Part shown: positions 28,981-38,262 of the stretch, piece by piece
Layout: the number at the start of each line of letters is the position of its first letter
How positions within the stretch are numbered: position 1 is the stretch's first letter
From: Linderina pennispora
Taxonomy: Eukaryota; Kickxellomycota; Kickxellomycetes; Kickxellales; Kickxellaceae
Reading direction: 5' to 3'
Length of the DNA: 64,000 nucleotides
NCBI RefSeq assembly: GCF_002104995.1
Contig: NW_024468273.1
Span: 31,802 to 95,801, forward strand
Notes under the pieces: model-generated
Told to the model about the DNA's origin: nothing
What the model saw: only the letters and a program-made list of their open reading frames with translations
Databases searched by the model: none
Position numbers and translations under genes: made by a program

Positions 28981-30051
28981 ATGGCTCCACGGAAGGGACG
29001 GAACGCAGCGGCCAAAGCTAAGGCTGCCAAGGGCGAGGCAACCTACACCATGGATCAGCTCCTGGCCAAGGCACAGGAACTGATGGACGACAACGAGCCC
29101 CAGACAGCATTGCAGTTTGCCGCGAAGGCGATTGAGATGGACGCAAACAACACACAGGCGCTGTTCCTGGCGGCGCTGATCCAGCTGGAAATGGGGTCTG
29201 TGGACCCGGCAATCAACTGCCTGCAAAAATGCGTGCAACTGTCGCCAGAGCGCGGCTTCGAGAAATACATGTACCTGGGCCAGTTCTCGGTCGAGCTCGA
29301 AGCCGTAAAGTACTTTGAGCTGGGTGTGCAGGCAATGCAGCGCGATCTGGCTGAGCTTCCGCAGGACTCGCTGCAGGCCGCTGAGCTGCGGCGTATGATG
29401 GCTGAGGCGTATGTGGCCATCACTGAAATCTTCCTGACCGACTGCTGTGACGAACCGGACGCTGAGCAAAAGTGCGAGCAGCTATTGCAGCTTGCAGTGG
29501 AGAGCGACCCAGAGTGCCCCGAGGTGTACCAGACGTTGGCGTCTGTGCGCATGAGCCAGGCGCGCCCCGACGATGCGCGCGAGTGCCTGAAAAAGGGCAT
29601 GTCGCTGTGGATCAATAAGGATCCGAACGACCCGCAGATCCCGTCGTACGATAACCGGCTTGCGCTGGTGCGGCTTCTCTTGGAGGTTGACGAGAAGGAG
29701 GAGGCGCTGTCGTTGCTCGAGCGCCTGCAAAAGCAGGATGACGAGAATGTCGATCTGTGGTATCTGTATGGCTGGACGTATAAGCTGCAGGCGGAGGATA
29801 CCAGCGAAGACGGGGACAAGGCGGATCTGCTGCGCTCGGCCCGCGCGTGTCTGAGGCGCGCGATCAAGCTGGCCCAGATGCAGGAGTACGAGGACGAGAG
29901 CCTGGTGGCTCACGCGCAGGAGCTGGTGACAGGCATCAATGAGCTGGTGCCGGATGACGGCAACGACGACGCCGAAGAGGAGGTTGCCGGCAATGAAGGC
30001 GAGTGGGAGGACGTGGCCAGCGACGACGACAATGCCATGGACACGATGTAA
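28981..30051 (+). CDS. ACL4: Acl4, TPR chaperone of ribosomal protein uL4
   Basis: 356 aa from ATG at 28981 (MAPRKGRNAAAKAKAAKG). An in-frame ATG upstream at 28840 would add a Phe/Lys-rich stretch that looks like promoter DNA and was not used. TPR helices run from about residue 20 to 320: MDQLLAKAQELMDDNEPQTA, CPEVYQTLASVRMSQARPDD and LWYLYGWTYKLQAEDTSEDG are typical. The acidic tail ends EWEDVASDDDNAMDTM. In yeast Acl4 captures nascent Rpl4 and escorts it into pre-60S particles. The basic start and acidic end fit a chaperone for a basic ribosomal protein. Assignment rests on overall length, TPR content, tail and fungal Acl4 resemblance. Confidence 0.85.
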   Translation: MAPRKGRNAAAKAKAAKGEATYTMDQLLAKAQELMDDNEPQTALQFAAKAIEMDANNTQALFLAALIQLEMGSVDPAINCLQKCVQLSPERGFEKYMYLGQFSVELEAVKYFELGVQAMQRDLAELPQDSLQAAELRRMMAEAYVAITEIFLTDCCDEPDAEQKCEQLLQLAVESDPECPEVYQTLASVRMSQARPDDARECLKKGMSLWINKDPNDPQIPSYDNRLALVRLLLEVDEKEEALSLLERLQKQDDENVDLWYLYGWTYKLQAEDTSEDGDKADLLRSARACLRRAIKLAQMQEYEDESLVAHAQELVTGINELVPDDGNDDAEEEVAGNEGEWEDVASDDDNAMDTM

Positions 30052-30761
30052 TCGAGGAACAATGAGGTGCTGTTTAGTAGATAAATTGAGAACGTTGCAA
30101 ACAAGCGAGGCGCACATGATCGCGACCCGATTCACGCTCGCGGCAGAGCTGCAACTTAAGCCGAACACCTCTTTCAGGCGCTGCCGAGAAGTGCCGATCT
30201 GCATGTCGCTGAGTGGATTTGAGAAGGAGCGCTTTTGGGGAGTGGCCAGTTCGATGACAAGATTTATCGAGTGAATCCCCTGTTGTACAGGAATTTACTA
30301 GTGCTGGTTGTTGTGTGTATTGCGGATCCACACACGCGGGAGAGTTGGAAAAACCGCTGCAGACTTTTCTTCCCCTTTTCTCTCTTCTTCGCATTTCAAA
30401 ACACTCTTAATACCATTCCCTAGCTCCCCTCCCCTCTTTCCTCTCGACACCTTTTGGTACAGCAAACCGCTCTCCACCGCTCTCTAAAGGTAAGCCTCTA
30501 TCCAGAAATCTGGCAAGCCCTTGTGTGGGAATAAAGTCGCTGCTGCCTCTTCCCAGAAAGGTGCACTACTGGCTTGGAGGACCGTAAACCGTGGGCTGCT
30601 ATTGATAACAAACGGTCCGAGCGCTATCCGCTGCACCGACTGGACCCGGCTCTCTGGAGCTTTGGGTCAGTAAGCTTCCAGACGCCACAGATATCTAAAA
30701 ATGGACCCAGCGGCCTTTTCTCTCCTTCTCTCCCACCCAATAACCACGCATAGATCGTATA
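30052..30761 (+). promoter_or_regulatory. Promoter and possible 5'UTR intron of the secreted protein gene
   Basis: Pyrimidine-rich tracts (30365-30390, 30420-30480) of the kind found at strong fungal promoters. A donor-like GTAAGC occurs at about 30489 right after CTCTAAAG, with acceptor-like CAG sites near 30674-30711, so a 5'UTR intron of roughly 190-220 nt is plausible but not proven. No coding sequence recognised. Confidence 0.35.
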
Positions 30762-31457
30762 ATGAAGTTCATCATCGCCCTCACTCTTGCCACGGTCGCC
30801 TCGGCCGAGACCTGGAAAATCACGAGCCTTGACCAGGGCACCCGTACCAACCTGTGCGCACTTCAGATCCAGTCGTGCCAGAACGACTGTGGCGGCGCCG
30901 ACCAGGCCCCCATGGCCTTCTGTAACGAGAAGACTCTCGCCTGGGGCTGCGGTTGCCTGGAGCGCACTCCCAACTTCTCCCTCTGGAACTGGCCCGTGCC
31001 GGTCGCCGACTGCAGGGGCTCCAGGGACGTCTGCCGCAACAACTGTAACGCGGCATCCTCGGGCGACCGCAACGAGTGCTTCACCAAATGTGAGGCCACC
31101 CACCAGTGCAGCACCGAAAACGCTCCGATTTCGTACACCAACTCGACTGACGTCGATACTGCGCCCATCTACGTCGGCCCAGCTGTCTCGTACAACGGCA
31201 CCAAGCTGGGTGATCTGAACGATGGCAACAAGCGCCCGGACTCGGTCGAGGACTCGTCCTCTAAGTCGGAATCAGCCTCAGGCTCCAAGCCTAGCGCGTC
31301 GGCCTCGGGCTCCAAGAACAGCGCATCGGGCTCTGCTGGCGACGAGAAGGCTAGCTCGGCTGCCAAGTCCGAGTTGCCCAACGGTGCTGCATCCGTCAAG
31401 GCCTTCGGCTACGCCGGTGTGTCGCTGCTGGTTGCTGCTGGTGCCACCCTTCTCTAA
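30762..31457 (+). CDS. Secreted Cys-rich protein, likely GPI-anchored
   Basis: 231 aa. Signal peptide MKFIIALTLATVASA, then a domain of about 105 residues with at least 13 cysteines (LCALQIQSCQNDCGG, FCNEKTLAWGCGC, DVCRNNCNAASSGDRNECFTKC) resembling the small Cys-rich cell-surface domain common in fungal extracellular proteins. Two N-glycosylation sequons follow (NST, NGT). A Ser/Gly/Ala-rich stalk of about 60 residues ends in a hydrophobic tail AGVSLLVAAGATLL with small residues before it, the usual GPI signal. Probable location is cell surface or wall. Codons are strongly C-ended and the promoter is pyrimidine-rich, suggesting high expression. Molecular function unknown. Confidence 0.8.
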   Translation: MKFIIALTLATVASAETWKITSLDQGTRTNLCALQIQSCQNDCGGADQAPMAFCNEKTLAWGCGCLERTPNFSLWNWPVPVADCRGSRDVCRNNCNAASSGDRNECFTKCEATHQCSTENAPISYTNSTDVDTAPIYVGPAVSYNGTKLGDLNDGNKRPDSVEDSSSKSESASGSKPSASASGSKNSASGSAGDEKASSAAKSELPNGAASVKAFGYAGVSLLVAAGATLL

Positions 31458-31540
31458 ATCCCTTCCCAAATAAACAACACTGCCATGACATCAAAAGAAA
31501 ATAAACATTGGATTCTCTTGTTTTTGTGTAAAACCACCAA

Positions 31541-34500
31541 CTACTTGCGACGGTTGTCTTTGTCGTCTGCGTCCCAAATTGACCGGTTATGATACAGCGA
31601 GCCGCCAAAGGATGTCGGGTGGGACATCTCGCGGTCAATCGGAATCCGGAACGGGTTGGTCAGTGCGTCCACCCCCTGATCGCTGCTCTGCTTTTGCTCG
31701 CGCTCGCGCTCGCGCTTGCGCACCGGCGCGCCGATTGGCTCAACCAGCGGCCGCCGTGGGTTGACAAGGCTGCCACCAAAAATCAGCGACTGTGTCTGCT
31801 CGGCAGCCGGCGTCGTACTGCGCAGCGAGAATGGGTCGGTGCTCTGCTGGCCAGCAACTGCCTCGGGGAATACTGGCGAGGGGCGGTCGTTGACAGTGCT
31901 GCTGCGACCTGACTCGCGGCCATCGGCGCGCTCAAAATCCGGCCACCCGCTGCCTGCGCGAAGATCCAATGACTGGAACCGGAAGTGCGGGCTCGTGGCA
32001 TTGCCCAGGACGCTGCGCTGGTCCAAGTTCTCAAACGAGCTCGTCAAAATCCTGTCCAGCGGCCGGGCATGGCCAGCTGATGCCATCGACGGCCGCTGGA
32101 AATCGCGACGGGCCAGGTCGCTCATCCTGCCGATGCTGCTGCCACCGCCACTACGCTGCCTGGCCGGTGTCGGGTAGGCGAGATCTGTGTCTTTCAGAAT
32201 GCTCAGCGCGCTGGCCTCGGCAGTTGTTGTCGACAGCGACGGGTCTCCGGCACTGCTGCCCCACAGTGATGATCTTGTCAGCCGGCCAGCATCGCGCACC
32301 GAGTTCACAGGGCTCAGATGGCGGACAAAATCCAAGTCGCTCGCAGCATCCAGCGGCGCGCCAGCGTTGATCAGGCTCAACGAGTCGATTACTGCCGACG
32401 ACGTCGCCAGCGGTACACTCCTATCCCAAAACAGCAGCAGGTCACTGAGGTCGGTGCTACGTCTTGACCCTACACCGCTGATACTCATGCCCTGGGCGCT
32501 GCTGATCGCCGGCACCACCGCGTCGCCAAACCCACCGCTCATGTTGGCAAATGACGATGACCTGGCGTGATTGAGCCCACTGTTCTGGCTACTGCGCCTT
32601 ACCGGCATCGTCTGCGCCTGGTACGCCAACGATGGTGGTTGAAGCTCGCCAAACGGATTCACTCTCGTCGGCGATGCAGCCAGTGGTAGTGGTGACGCAG
32701 TGCTGACTGCTGGCTGGTACCTGCGCATGGTCTGTGCATTAGCCAGTGCCTGCAGCCGCTGGCGCTCGCTGGTGGCCTCGTCGAGCTGTGGAATCAGCGC
32801 ACTGATTTCAGCCTGGATCTTCTCGGCTGACATCGCGATCCGCGACCGGTCGTCCTGCATGCGGTGCCGCCTGCGCACTGCCTCCTTGATTTGCGCATCG
32901 AGTTCAGCGTTCTTCTTCTCCTGCACCGTCAGCTCTGCCCGCTTAGCCTTTAGACTAGCTGCTAGATCCGCCTGCTGCGCCGTCAGTTCATCCAGCCGCT
33001 GCTGTGCTTTCTCAACCTCAGCCTTAATTGCACCGATGGTGTTCTTCAGCTCTTCCTGCTGCCGCCCGTGGTCACGCTTCTCCTTCTGCATCGTCTCCTC
33101 CAGCGCCCTCGCGCTTTTCGTATACTCCTCCGTCCTGCGCTCTTGGTCGCGCATCCGCTCAAGTGCGCGCTGCCGTCTGCCCATGGCATCGGTGATTGCT
33201 GTGTCCAGCCGTATCTTCTCGCTGTCCAGCCTGCGCTTTTCCGCCTCGAGCTCACGGATCTTGTCACGCTGAGCCGCCTTTGCCAGCTCCTCCTCCTTGC
33301 GCTTCGCCTTCAGCTCGTGGATCTCGCGCTGCAGTCTTGCGCGCTCTTCGTCGGCGTGCTCTCGTAACTCAGCAATACTGCGCTCTAGCGCATCCACTTC
33401 GTGCTGCGATGCCTCAATCTCTGCCTTAATACTCGCTGTATTCGCTTCATTTGCTGTCTCCGTCTTGGTACCGTTGGCCTTTTGCTGCTGCTGCTGCTGG
33501 GCCTCACCCCGCGACAGCGTGCTGACAAATACTGGTTGGGAGGCTGTGCGTCCCCGGCTCTGCGACACCGCCCAAATGCGCAGCTGGTACATGTGTGCGC
33601 TCTGCAGTCCGCGAATCCTCGTATAATCCTCGGAGCCGCTGCATGAGCCAACGATATGGCCATTGACCTCGATTTCGTACCGCGCCACCCGCGCTTCCCT
33701 CAGCCCCTTGCGGTCGATGCTGATCAACCCGTTGCCAATAGTCAAGACTGTGCTGGCCAACTCTGCCCGTCCATCACCCGGCGCCAACGTCGTTGATTGC
33801 ACACCCTGCGCATCGCCCACACCTATGCTGTTCGTAGCACCACCAGGCCCAAAGATGCCCGGCGAATTATCAGAGTCGCCCGCTGTAACAATGCTCTTTG
33901 GCATGGCTGCCCAGCTGACAATGACGCTGGTATCCCGAATTTCGACAATGCCCAGCCTTGGTGCCGGTGGCGGAATAATCCCCAGCAACAAACAAGCCGG
34001 GTCCAGCAATCTCTCGAGCCGCCGGGCATGGTGGTATGCGAGCCACAGGATCCCAAACGATGTGCAGTATGCTGCTATCGGTGCCTGCAGGTACTCGGGC
34101 AGAATCGAGCACCACGGGTTGCCGATGCGCGCCAGACTCATCACCGCTGTCAGCGCCCAGCCCTTCGAGTCCAACCCATGCACTCCGCGCACCAGTAGCA
34201 TGCACACCACAATCGTCGAAAACAAGGACGTCGTTGTGTACGGCACCATGTAGAATATCGCCACATTCACTACCGTCATGGCCACTGTCAGCAGAGCGAA
34301 AAACACCACGGACATGCCGAACGCCTGTACAAACACCGAAAACGAGAAAAACGTAAACACCAGCCATTCTGCTGGCATATGCAGGTCCATGATATCGAAC
34401 AGAAACACGCCCGCCCACGCTACCAACGCTGCTGTGGCCCGGTGCCGATTGAAGAATGCAAGGACCTCGTCCCACCAGAGCTCGAGCTGCCGTCCCAGAT

Positions 34501-34705
34501 CATCCTCACCAGCTGTCTCGCTGTTGCTAGCTCCTGTCTCTGGGCCATTGGTTGTGGAAAACAGCGACGGTGCTGCGCTCGACTGCCCTTTTTTAGCTGT
34601 GTTGCCATTTGGAGCTGGCGAATTGCCGTCACTCCCAATTCCCGCCGCCGGAATTGCTGTCGCTCCTGTTGGCTGCTGCTGCTGCTGTTGCTTTTCAGCC
34701 TTCAT
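31541..34705 (-). CDS. Membrane protein with FN3 domain and long coiled coil
   Basis: 1054 aa. After a low-complexity start (poly-Gln, Ser/Asn-rich), four or five hydrophobic helices occupy about 90-245. A fibronectin type III-like domain follows at about 248-395 (VEIRDTSVIVSWAAMP to GLQSAHMYQLRIWAVSQSRG), with a Gly/Asn-rich insert. A coiled coil rich in Glu/Arg/Lys/Gln spans about 425-690. The remaining Ser-rich tail looks disordered. This layout is shared by an uncharacterised fungal family annotated as fibronectin type III proteins. Likely an organelle-membrane protein with a cytosolic coiled-coil scaffold. No catalytic motif. No firm orthologue name. Convergent with the secreted protein gene, with only 83 bp between stops. 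Confidence 0.75.
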   Translation of the reverse strand: MKAEKQQQQQQPTGATAIPAAGIGSDGNSPAPNGNTAKKGQSSAAPSLFSTTNGPETGASNSETAGEDDLGRQLELWWDEVLAFFNRHRATAALVAWAGVFLFDIMDLHMPAEWLVFTFFSFSVFVQAFGMSVVFFALLTVAMTVVNVAIFYMVPYTTTSLFSTIVVCMLLVRGVHGLDSKGWALTAVMSLARIGNPWCSILPEYLQAPIAAYCTSFGILWLAYHHARRLERLLDPACLLLGIIPPPAPRLGIVEIRDTSVIVSWAAMPKSIVTAGDSDNSPGIFGPGGATNSIGVGDAQGVQSTTLAPGDGRAELASTVLTIGNGLISIDRKGLREARVARYEIEVNGHIVGSCSGSEDYTRIRGLQSAHMYQLRIWAVSQSRGRTASQPVFVSTLSRGEAQQQQQQKANGTKTETANEANTASIKAEIEASQHEVDALERSIAELREHADEERARLQREIHELKAKRKEEELAKAAQRDKIRELEAEKRRLDSEKIRLDTAITDAMGRRQRALERMRDQERRTEEYTKSARALEETMQKEKRDHGRQQEELKNTIGAIKAEVEKAQQRLDELTAQQADLAASLKAKRAELTVQEKKNAELDAQIKEAVRRRHRMQDDRSRIAMSAEKIQAEISALIPQLDEATSERQRLQALANAQTMRRYQPAVSTASPLPLAASPTRVNPFGELQPPSLAYQAQTMPVRRSSQNSGLNHARSSSFANMSGGFGDAVVPAISSAQGMSISGVGSRRSTDLSDLLLFWDRSVPLATSSAVIDSLSLINAGAPLDAASDLDFVRHLSPVNSVRDAGRLTRSSLWGSSAGDPSLSTTTAEASALSILKDTDLAYPTPARQRSGGGSSIGRMSDLARRDFQRPSMASAGHARPLDRILTSSFENLDQRSVLGNATSPHFRFQSLDLRAGSGWPDFERADGRESGRSSTVNDRPSPVFPEAVAGQQSTDPFSLRSTTPAAEQTQSLIFGGSLVNPRRPLVEPIGAPVRKREREREQKQSSDQGVDALTNPFRIPIDREMSHPTSFGGSLYHNRSIWDADDKDNRRK

Positions 34706-35418
34706 AGGGCGGGAGTCGATACGACTATAATAATAATTGTAGAAGAAAACGACAAATGCGAAAAAGACTCGTTTTTCTCAGAAATGCAAACTGGAGTGCC
34801 AAACACCAGTGGAAGCAAAAAAGCGATAGTAGGAAAATTCCAAACAACCGCTGAGGTGCGTCGCACAAAACAAAAAAAACCTCTGCTGCGCCGCGATAAA
34901 TCTGATTTCTACCAGCAACACACTCCATCACGCGCAAGTGCCTGCTGCCCGCTTTCAGCCAGGTATAGCGCATGCCAGATGCCCGGCCGTCACAGTGCAC
35001 TAACGAGCGTGTGGGTGCCACTTTGATTGATGAATATGCAGGTCATTTTATGTGTCTGCTGTGTGGTTTATTGTTTGCAAATGAAGCGCTTGTCGGTAAG
35101 TCCAGGGCGAGAGGAGCAGCAGTAGGGTGCGGACATTTGCCTAGCCATCGCTATGTCGCTGAGAGGCATATGCTGTCTTAGTCTAACTGCTTGACCACGT
35201 ATTGAAAAGAGTCGCCGCTAGCTTAGGTCAACCACAAGGCGGCATCACCATTTAGCCGCGATCCGCTCAGAGCAACACTATTTGAAAGGTGTGCCAAGAG
35301 AACTGTAGGCGACAAGCCATTAGCACTTTTTGACAAGTAGAGCAATTACAGAACCATTTTGGCAGCTGGCCAGCTGCTCTTTCTTGTCTCCTCAGCCTTT
35401 TTTTTGCACATTAGATAC
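34706..35418. promoter_or_regulatory. Divergent intergenic region before the orphan gene
   Basis: About 710 bp. No gene recognised. A donor-like GTAAGTCC at 35096 and an acceptor-like T-rich TTAG at 35410-35414, just before the orphan ATG, allow a 5' intron, but no first exon could be supported. Confidence 0.3.
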
Positions 35419-37842
35419 ATGGCCTCCACTACTATTGACCCGCTTTCTCATACATCTTTCTCTTCTCTGCGAGCTGATAGCAGCCCAGTCAAGAGCAACG
35501 GCGTGGATATCCACCAGATGGACCTGCTGAGTGGCACGGTAGCTCTGCTGGGTGTGGCATCTATAATCCTGCAGGCCATCCGCACTCCGCTGAAGTTTTC
35601 ATACCCGCATTTTGCTGTCTTTTTGAAATGGCTCGAGGCAAGCATCGAAAAGGATCTGGACGTGTTTCTCAACTCTTGTACAAAGGACTGCGACACACGC
35701 TGCTATCAGCTTACGAGAAATGCACTACTGAGAAGACTCAGCAGCAATATCTTTGTCGAGGGAACACCGGGCTGCAACGGAGGTAAATCAGTAACTGCCG
35801 ATGACTTGAAGGAGACTATCAAGGAAGGTGGTGGTGATGCGCTGCTTGAACTGGCGCGTATTGGTGGGTACCCACGAATGAAGGCCCTTCGCAGAGCCGT
35901 GTACCTTACCCGGCATGCTCCTAAGCAACTCGAAACCATCGTGGTCTGGCAATGGATTGGTGTGGTGGTCCACTGGCTGATCTTTGACCTCACCACCCTC
36001 CTCATTCCCGCAGTTTTAAGTGCCACCTACTGGGTTGGGCGTGTATTTCGGGGTGGAGCACATAAAATGCGCCCACAGATGGCATGCACTCCTTTCATAT
36101 CGAAGAGGCTTATCAGCTACGATATGCTGGAGCTAGCCAAGCATCGCATACAGATCCAGCACCAGCCATGGGTCCGCTTTGGCACGTATTTCATGCTTGC
36201 TGAGCTGTCGGAAAAGCCCATCAGTGTTCGCGCGTGGGGAAAAGACGACCGACAAGACACATGCGACCATCTAGTGCATCCACTTGTCTACGACCGGAGG
36301 ATCTGTTCGCAGATTTCCACTGACCAGTGCTCTGTGGCCCGGATGTTGTACACTGTTTCCCTACTCAGTATCCGGACGATGCTACTCTGCAGCAACATCG
36401 CGTTTGTCCCAAACTACGTCATACTCAGTGGGCACAGTAACCTTGGTTTGAAGAGGATGGGCCCGATGCTCTTGGTCAACAACGGCACGCTACACGGACT
36501 TTATGAGCTCATGTACCAGGTGGGCAGTCAGGGCAATGGAGATCTGGATAAACATGCCAGAGAGCGCCTTCGTGGTTCGTATAGGCAGCTGACTGAGAGG
36601 ATGCGAGGAAAACTTGGCGACATGATATGCGAAGGTAGTCAGACGAGCATCCTGCTTAATCTTGCCTTGGCCAGTATGCAGGATAATAGTGTCAATGAGG
36701 CCCGCGACCTTGTAGCCCAAATGTCGGGTACCCAGAATCCTGCAAACCAGTTCGAGCTTGCTGGTGTCAAAATTGACCCAGAGTCATTTCTCTCTGTCTA
36801 TCAACACCGGCTCGTCATGAACACCACTATCGGGTTGCTCATAGAAAGCGTCCAAACATTCGACCTGCATTGGGGCGCAACTACTTGGTTACTCCAGCTA
36901 TTTCTCCGTGCTTACGAGGACGTGAACCTGACAGATGACTACAGCACATGCAGCAGTGAGACCGCCAACTCCGGGCAAATCCGTGGGAGAGTAAAGGCAC
37001 TGTGCTTTTTACCGTTTCAGCCCAAGCTACCCCATCCACCAGCAGGAGCAGATGAGCGGCAGAAGGATATGCCAATGGCGTCTAAGCTGAAGGACAGGGG
37101 ATTCCAAAGCATCTTTAGATCTGCGTGGTCCCCTTTTGGCTGTAACGAGGCCGGTCAGTTGCTCAGCGCTCCTCCTGCGTGGTGCGTCTGTCGGCGCCAT
37201 TGCACAGGATTGTGCACTCTTGTCGTGGAAAGATGGAAGCTGCTTGTCTCGGCCCCTCTTTACCAGCACACCCCCTATATATTCGATAGGCGTACTGAGC
37301 CTGGCACTGAATCCTCCCCCCTGCTTCCCGACTCGATTATACCCATTGTACCCCTCATCTGCTCGACGAATATACGCTTGCTGAATAGGCACATCAAGAA
37401 AATGGGATGGATTGGCAAAATCACAGCCGAAGCTGGTGATAATGGTATACCTACCTCCTCGACACCCGAACAGACGAGCAATGCCATCACTGCACTGCCA
37501 CCGGGACCGCTTACTGATCACCTCTACCAGAAACTATACAGGATACTGGTTATCTCTCGGGGACGAATTTACGCCTGGGACCTCGATAAGACATCCAATG
37601 TAGTTGCGGAGTCAGTGAGCTACTTTTGCAAACCCAAAACAGTCTCCGTCAGTGGCACATTGTTGACAGTCTATGAAGCCGACGCTCAAGCAATAAAGGG
37701 CACAGAGACTATGGCTGTTAACACTGCAGGCCATACAGGCGATCATCAGCAACCACCAGAACTGTCCTTGTCTCCTATTGCCTGGCGGTATGACTCTCAT
37801 AATTCCCCAAGCTTGTCAGAAGAGCAGCTGGCAACACATTAG
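35419..37842 (+). CDS. Orphan protein of 807 aa, unrecognised
   Basis: Intact frame from ATG at 35419; an in-frame TTG at 35359 was not used. I do not recognise the family. An N-terminal hydrophobic stretch about 30-50 (LSGTVALLGVASIILQAI) and one near 175-205 (WIGVVVHWLIFDLTTLLIPAVL) could be membrane segments. A Cys-rich patch CVCRRHCTGLC occurs near 598. The middle contains Leu-rich helices. Codons are less GC-biased than in neighbouring housekeeping genes, as in the F-box-like genes beside it, which points to a fast-evolving lineage-specific gene. The unbroken 2.4-kb frame argues that it is real. It could be the head of an expanded Kickxellales family. Function cannot be inferred. Confidence 0.6.
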   Translation: MASTTIDPLSHTSFSSLRADSSPVKSNGVDIHQMDLLSGTVALLGVASIILQAIRTPLKFSYPHFAVFLKWLEASIEKDLDVFLNSCTKDCDTRCYQLTRNALLRRLSSNIFVEGTPGCNGGKSVTADDLKETIKEGGGDALLELARIGGYPRMKALRRAVYLTRHAPKQLETIVVWQWIGVVVHWLIFDLTTLLIPAVLSATYWVGRVFRGGAHKMRPQMACTPFISKRLISYDMLELAKHRIQIQHQPWVRFGTYFMLAELSEKPISVRAWGKDDRQDTCDHLVHPLVYDRRICSQISTDQCSVARMLYTVSLLSIRTMLLCSNIAFVPNYVILSGHSNLGLKRMGPMLLVNNGTLHGLYELMYQVGSQGNGDLDKHARERLRGSYRQLTERMRGKLGDMICEGSQTSILLNLALASMQDNSVNEARDLVAQMSGTQNPANQFELAGVKIDPESFLSVYQHRLVMNTTIGLLIESVQTFDLHWGATTWLLQLFLRAYEDVNLTDDYSTCSSETANSGQIRGRVKALCFLPFQPKLPHPPAGADERQKDMPMASKLKDRGFQSIFRSAWSPFGCNEAGQLLSAPPAWCVCRRHCTGLCTLVVERWKLLVSAPLYQHTPYIFDRRTEPGTESSPLLPDSIIPIVPLICSTNIRLLNRHIKKMGWIGKITAEAGDNGIPTSSTPEQTSNAITALPPGPLTDHLYQKLYRILVISRGRIYAWDLDKTSNVVAESVSYFCKPKTVSVSGTLLTVYEADAQAIKGTETMAVNTAGHTGDHQQPPELSLSPIAWRYDSHNSPSLSEEQLATH

Positions 37843-38262
37843 CAGCTCGCTATCTATTAAGCACGAATAATATTCTTGAACACATACATATGGCAGATGC
37901 ACATGATAGGAGTAATGGCAGTGGTACGTCTACTGGTATTGGTGGGCCTACAATAATTAGATTTGTGACCTGGTATAAATCACCTAGCGATGAGCACACA
38001 TGCAGACGCCACATAGAACCCCGCATTCGGCAGCTCCTGGGTATTTTCCTCCTGCCAGTTTTATTGGCCGAGGGGTACTAATTTTCAAGAGGATTCTCAC
38101 AGAATAATTCTGCTCTTTCTGGGCTCCTTGCCAGCCTTTTTGCGCAGCCAGACCGCTTCTCCTGACAGATATAAAAGCTCAAGACGATACTCCCAAACTT
38201 AGCCTCATCAGAACTTCATCATTCTTTTTTCTATCGAGCTATTCACACCAGACATTATCACC
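37843..38262 (+). promoter_or_regulatory. Promoter of the plus-strand F-box-like gene, TATA at 38170
   Basis: TATAAAAG at 38170-38177 lies 93 bp before the ATG. The block from about 38139 to the ATG is nearly the same as the block upstream of the minus-strand paralogue (about 49644-49768), including the TATA spacing and the motif CTCATCAGAACTTCATCATT. This conservation shows that the duplicated unit includes the promoter. Confidence 0.7.
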
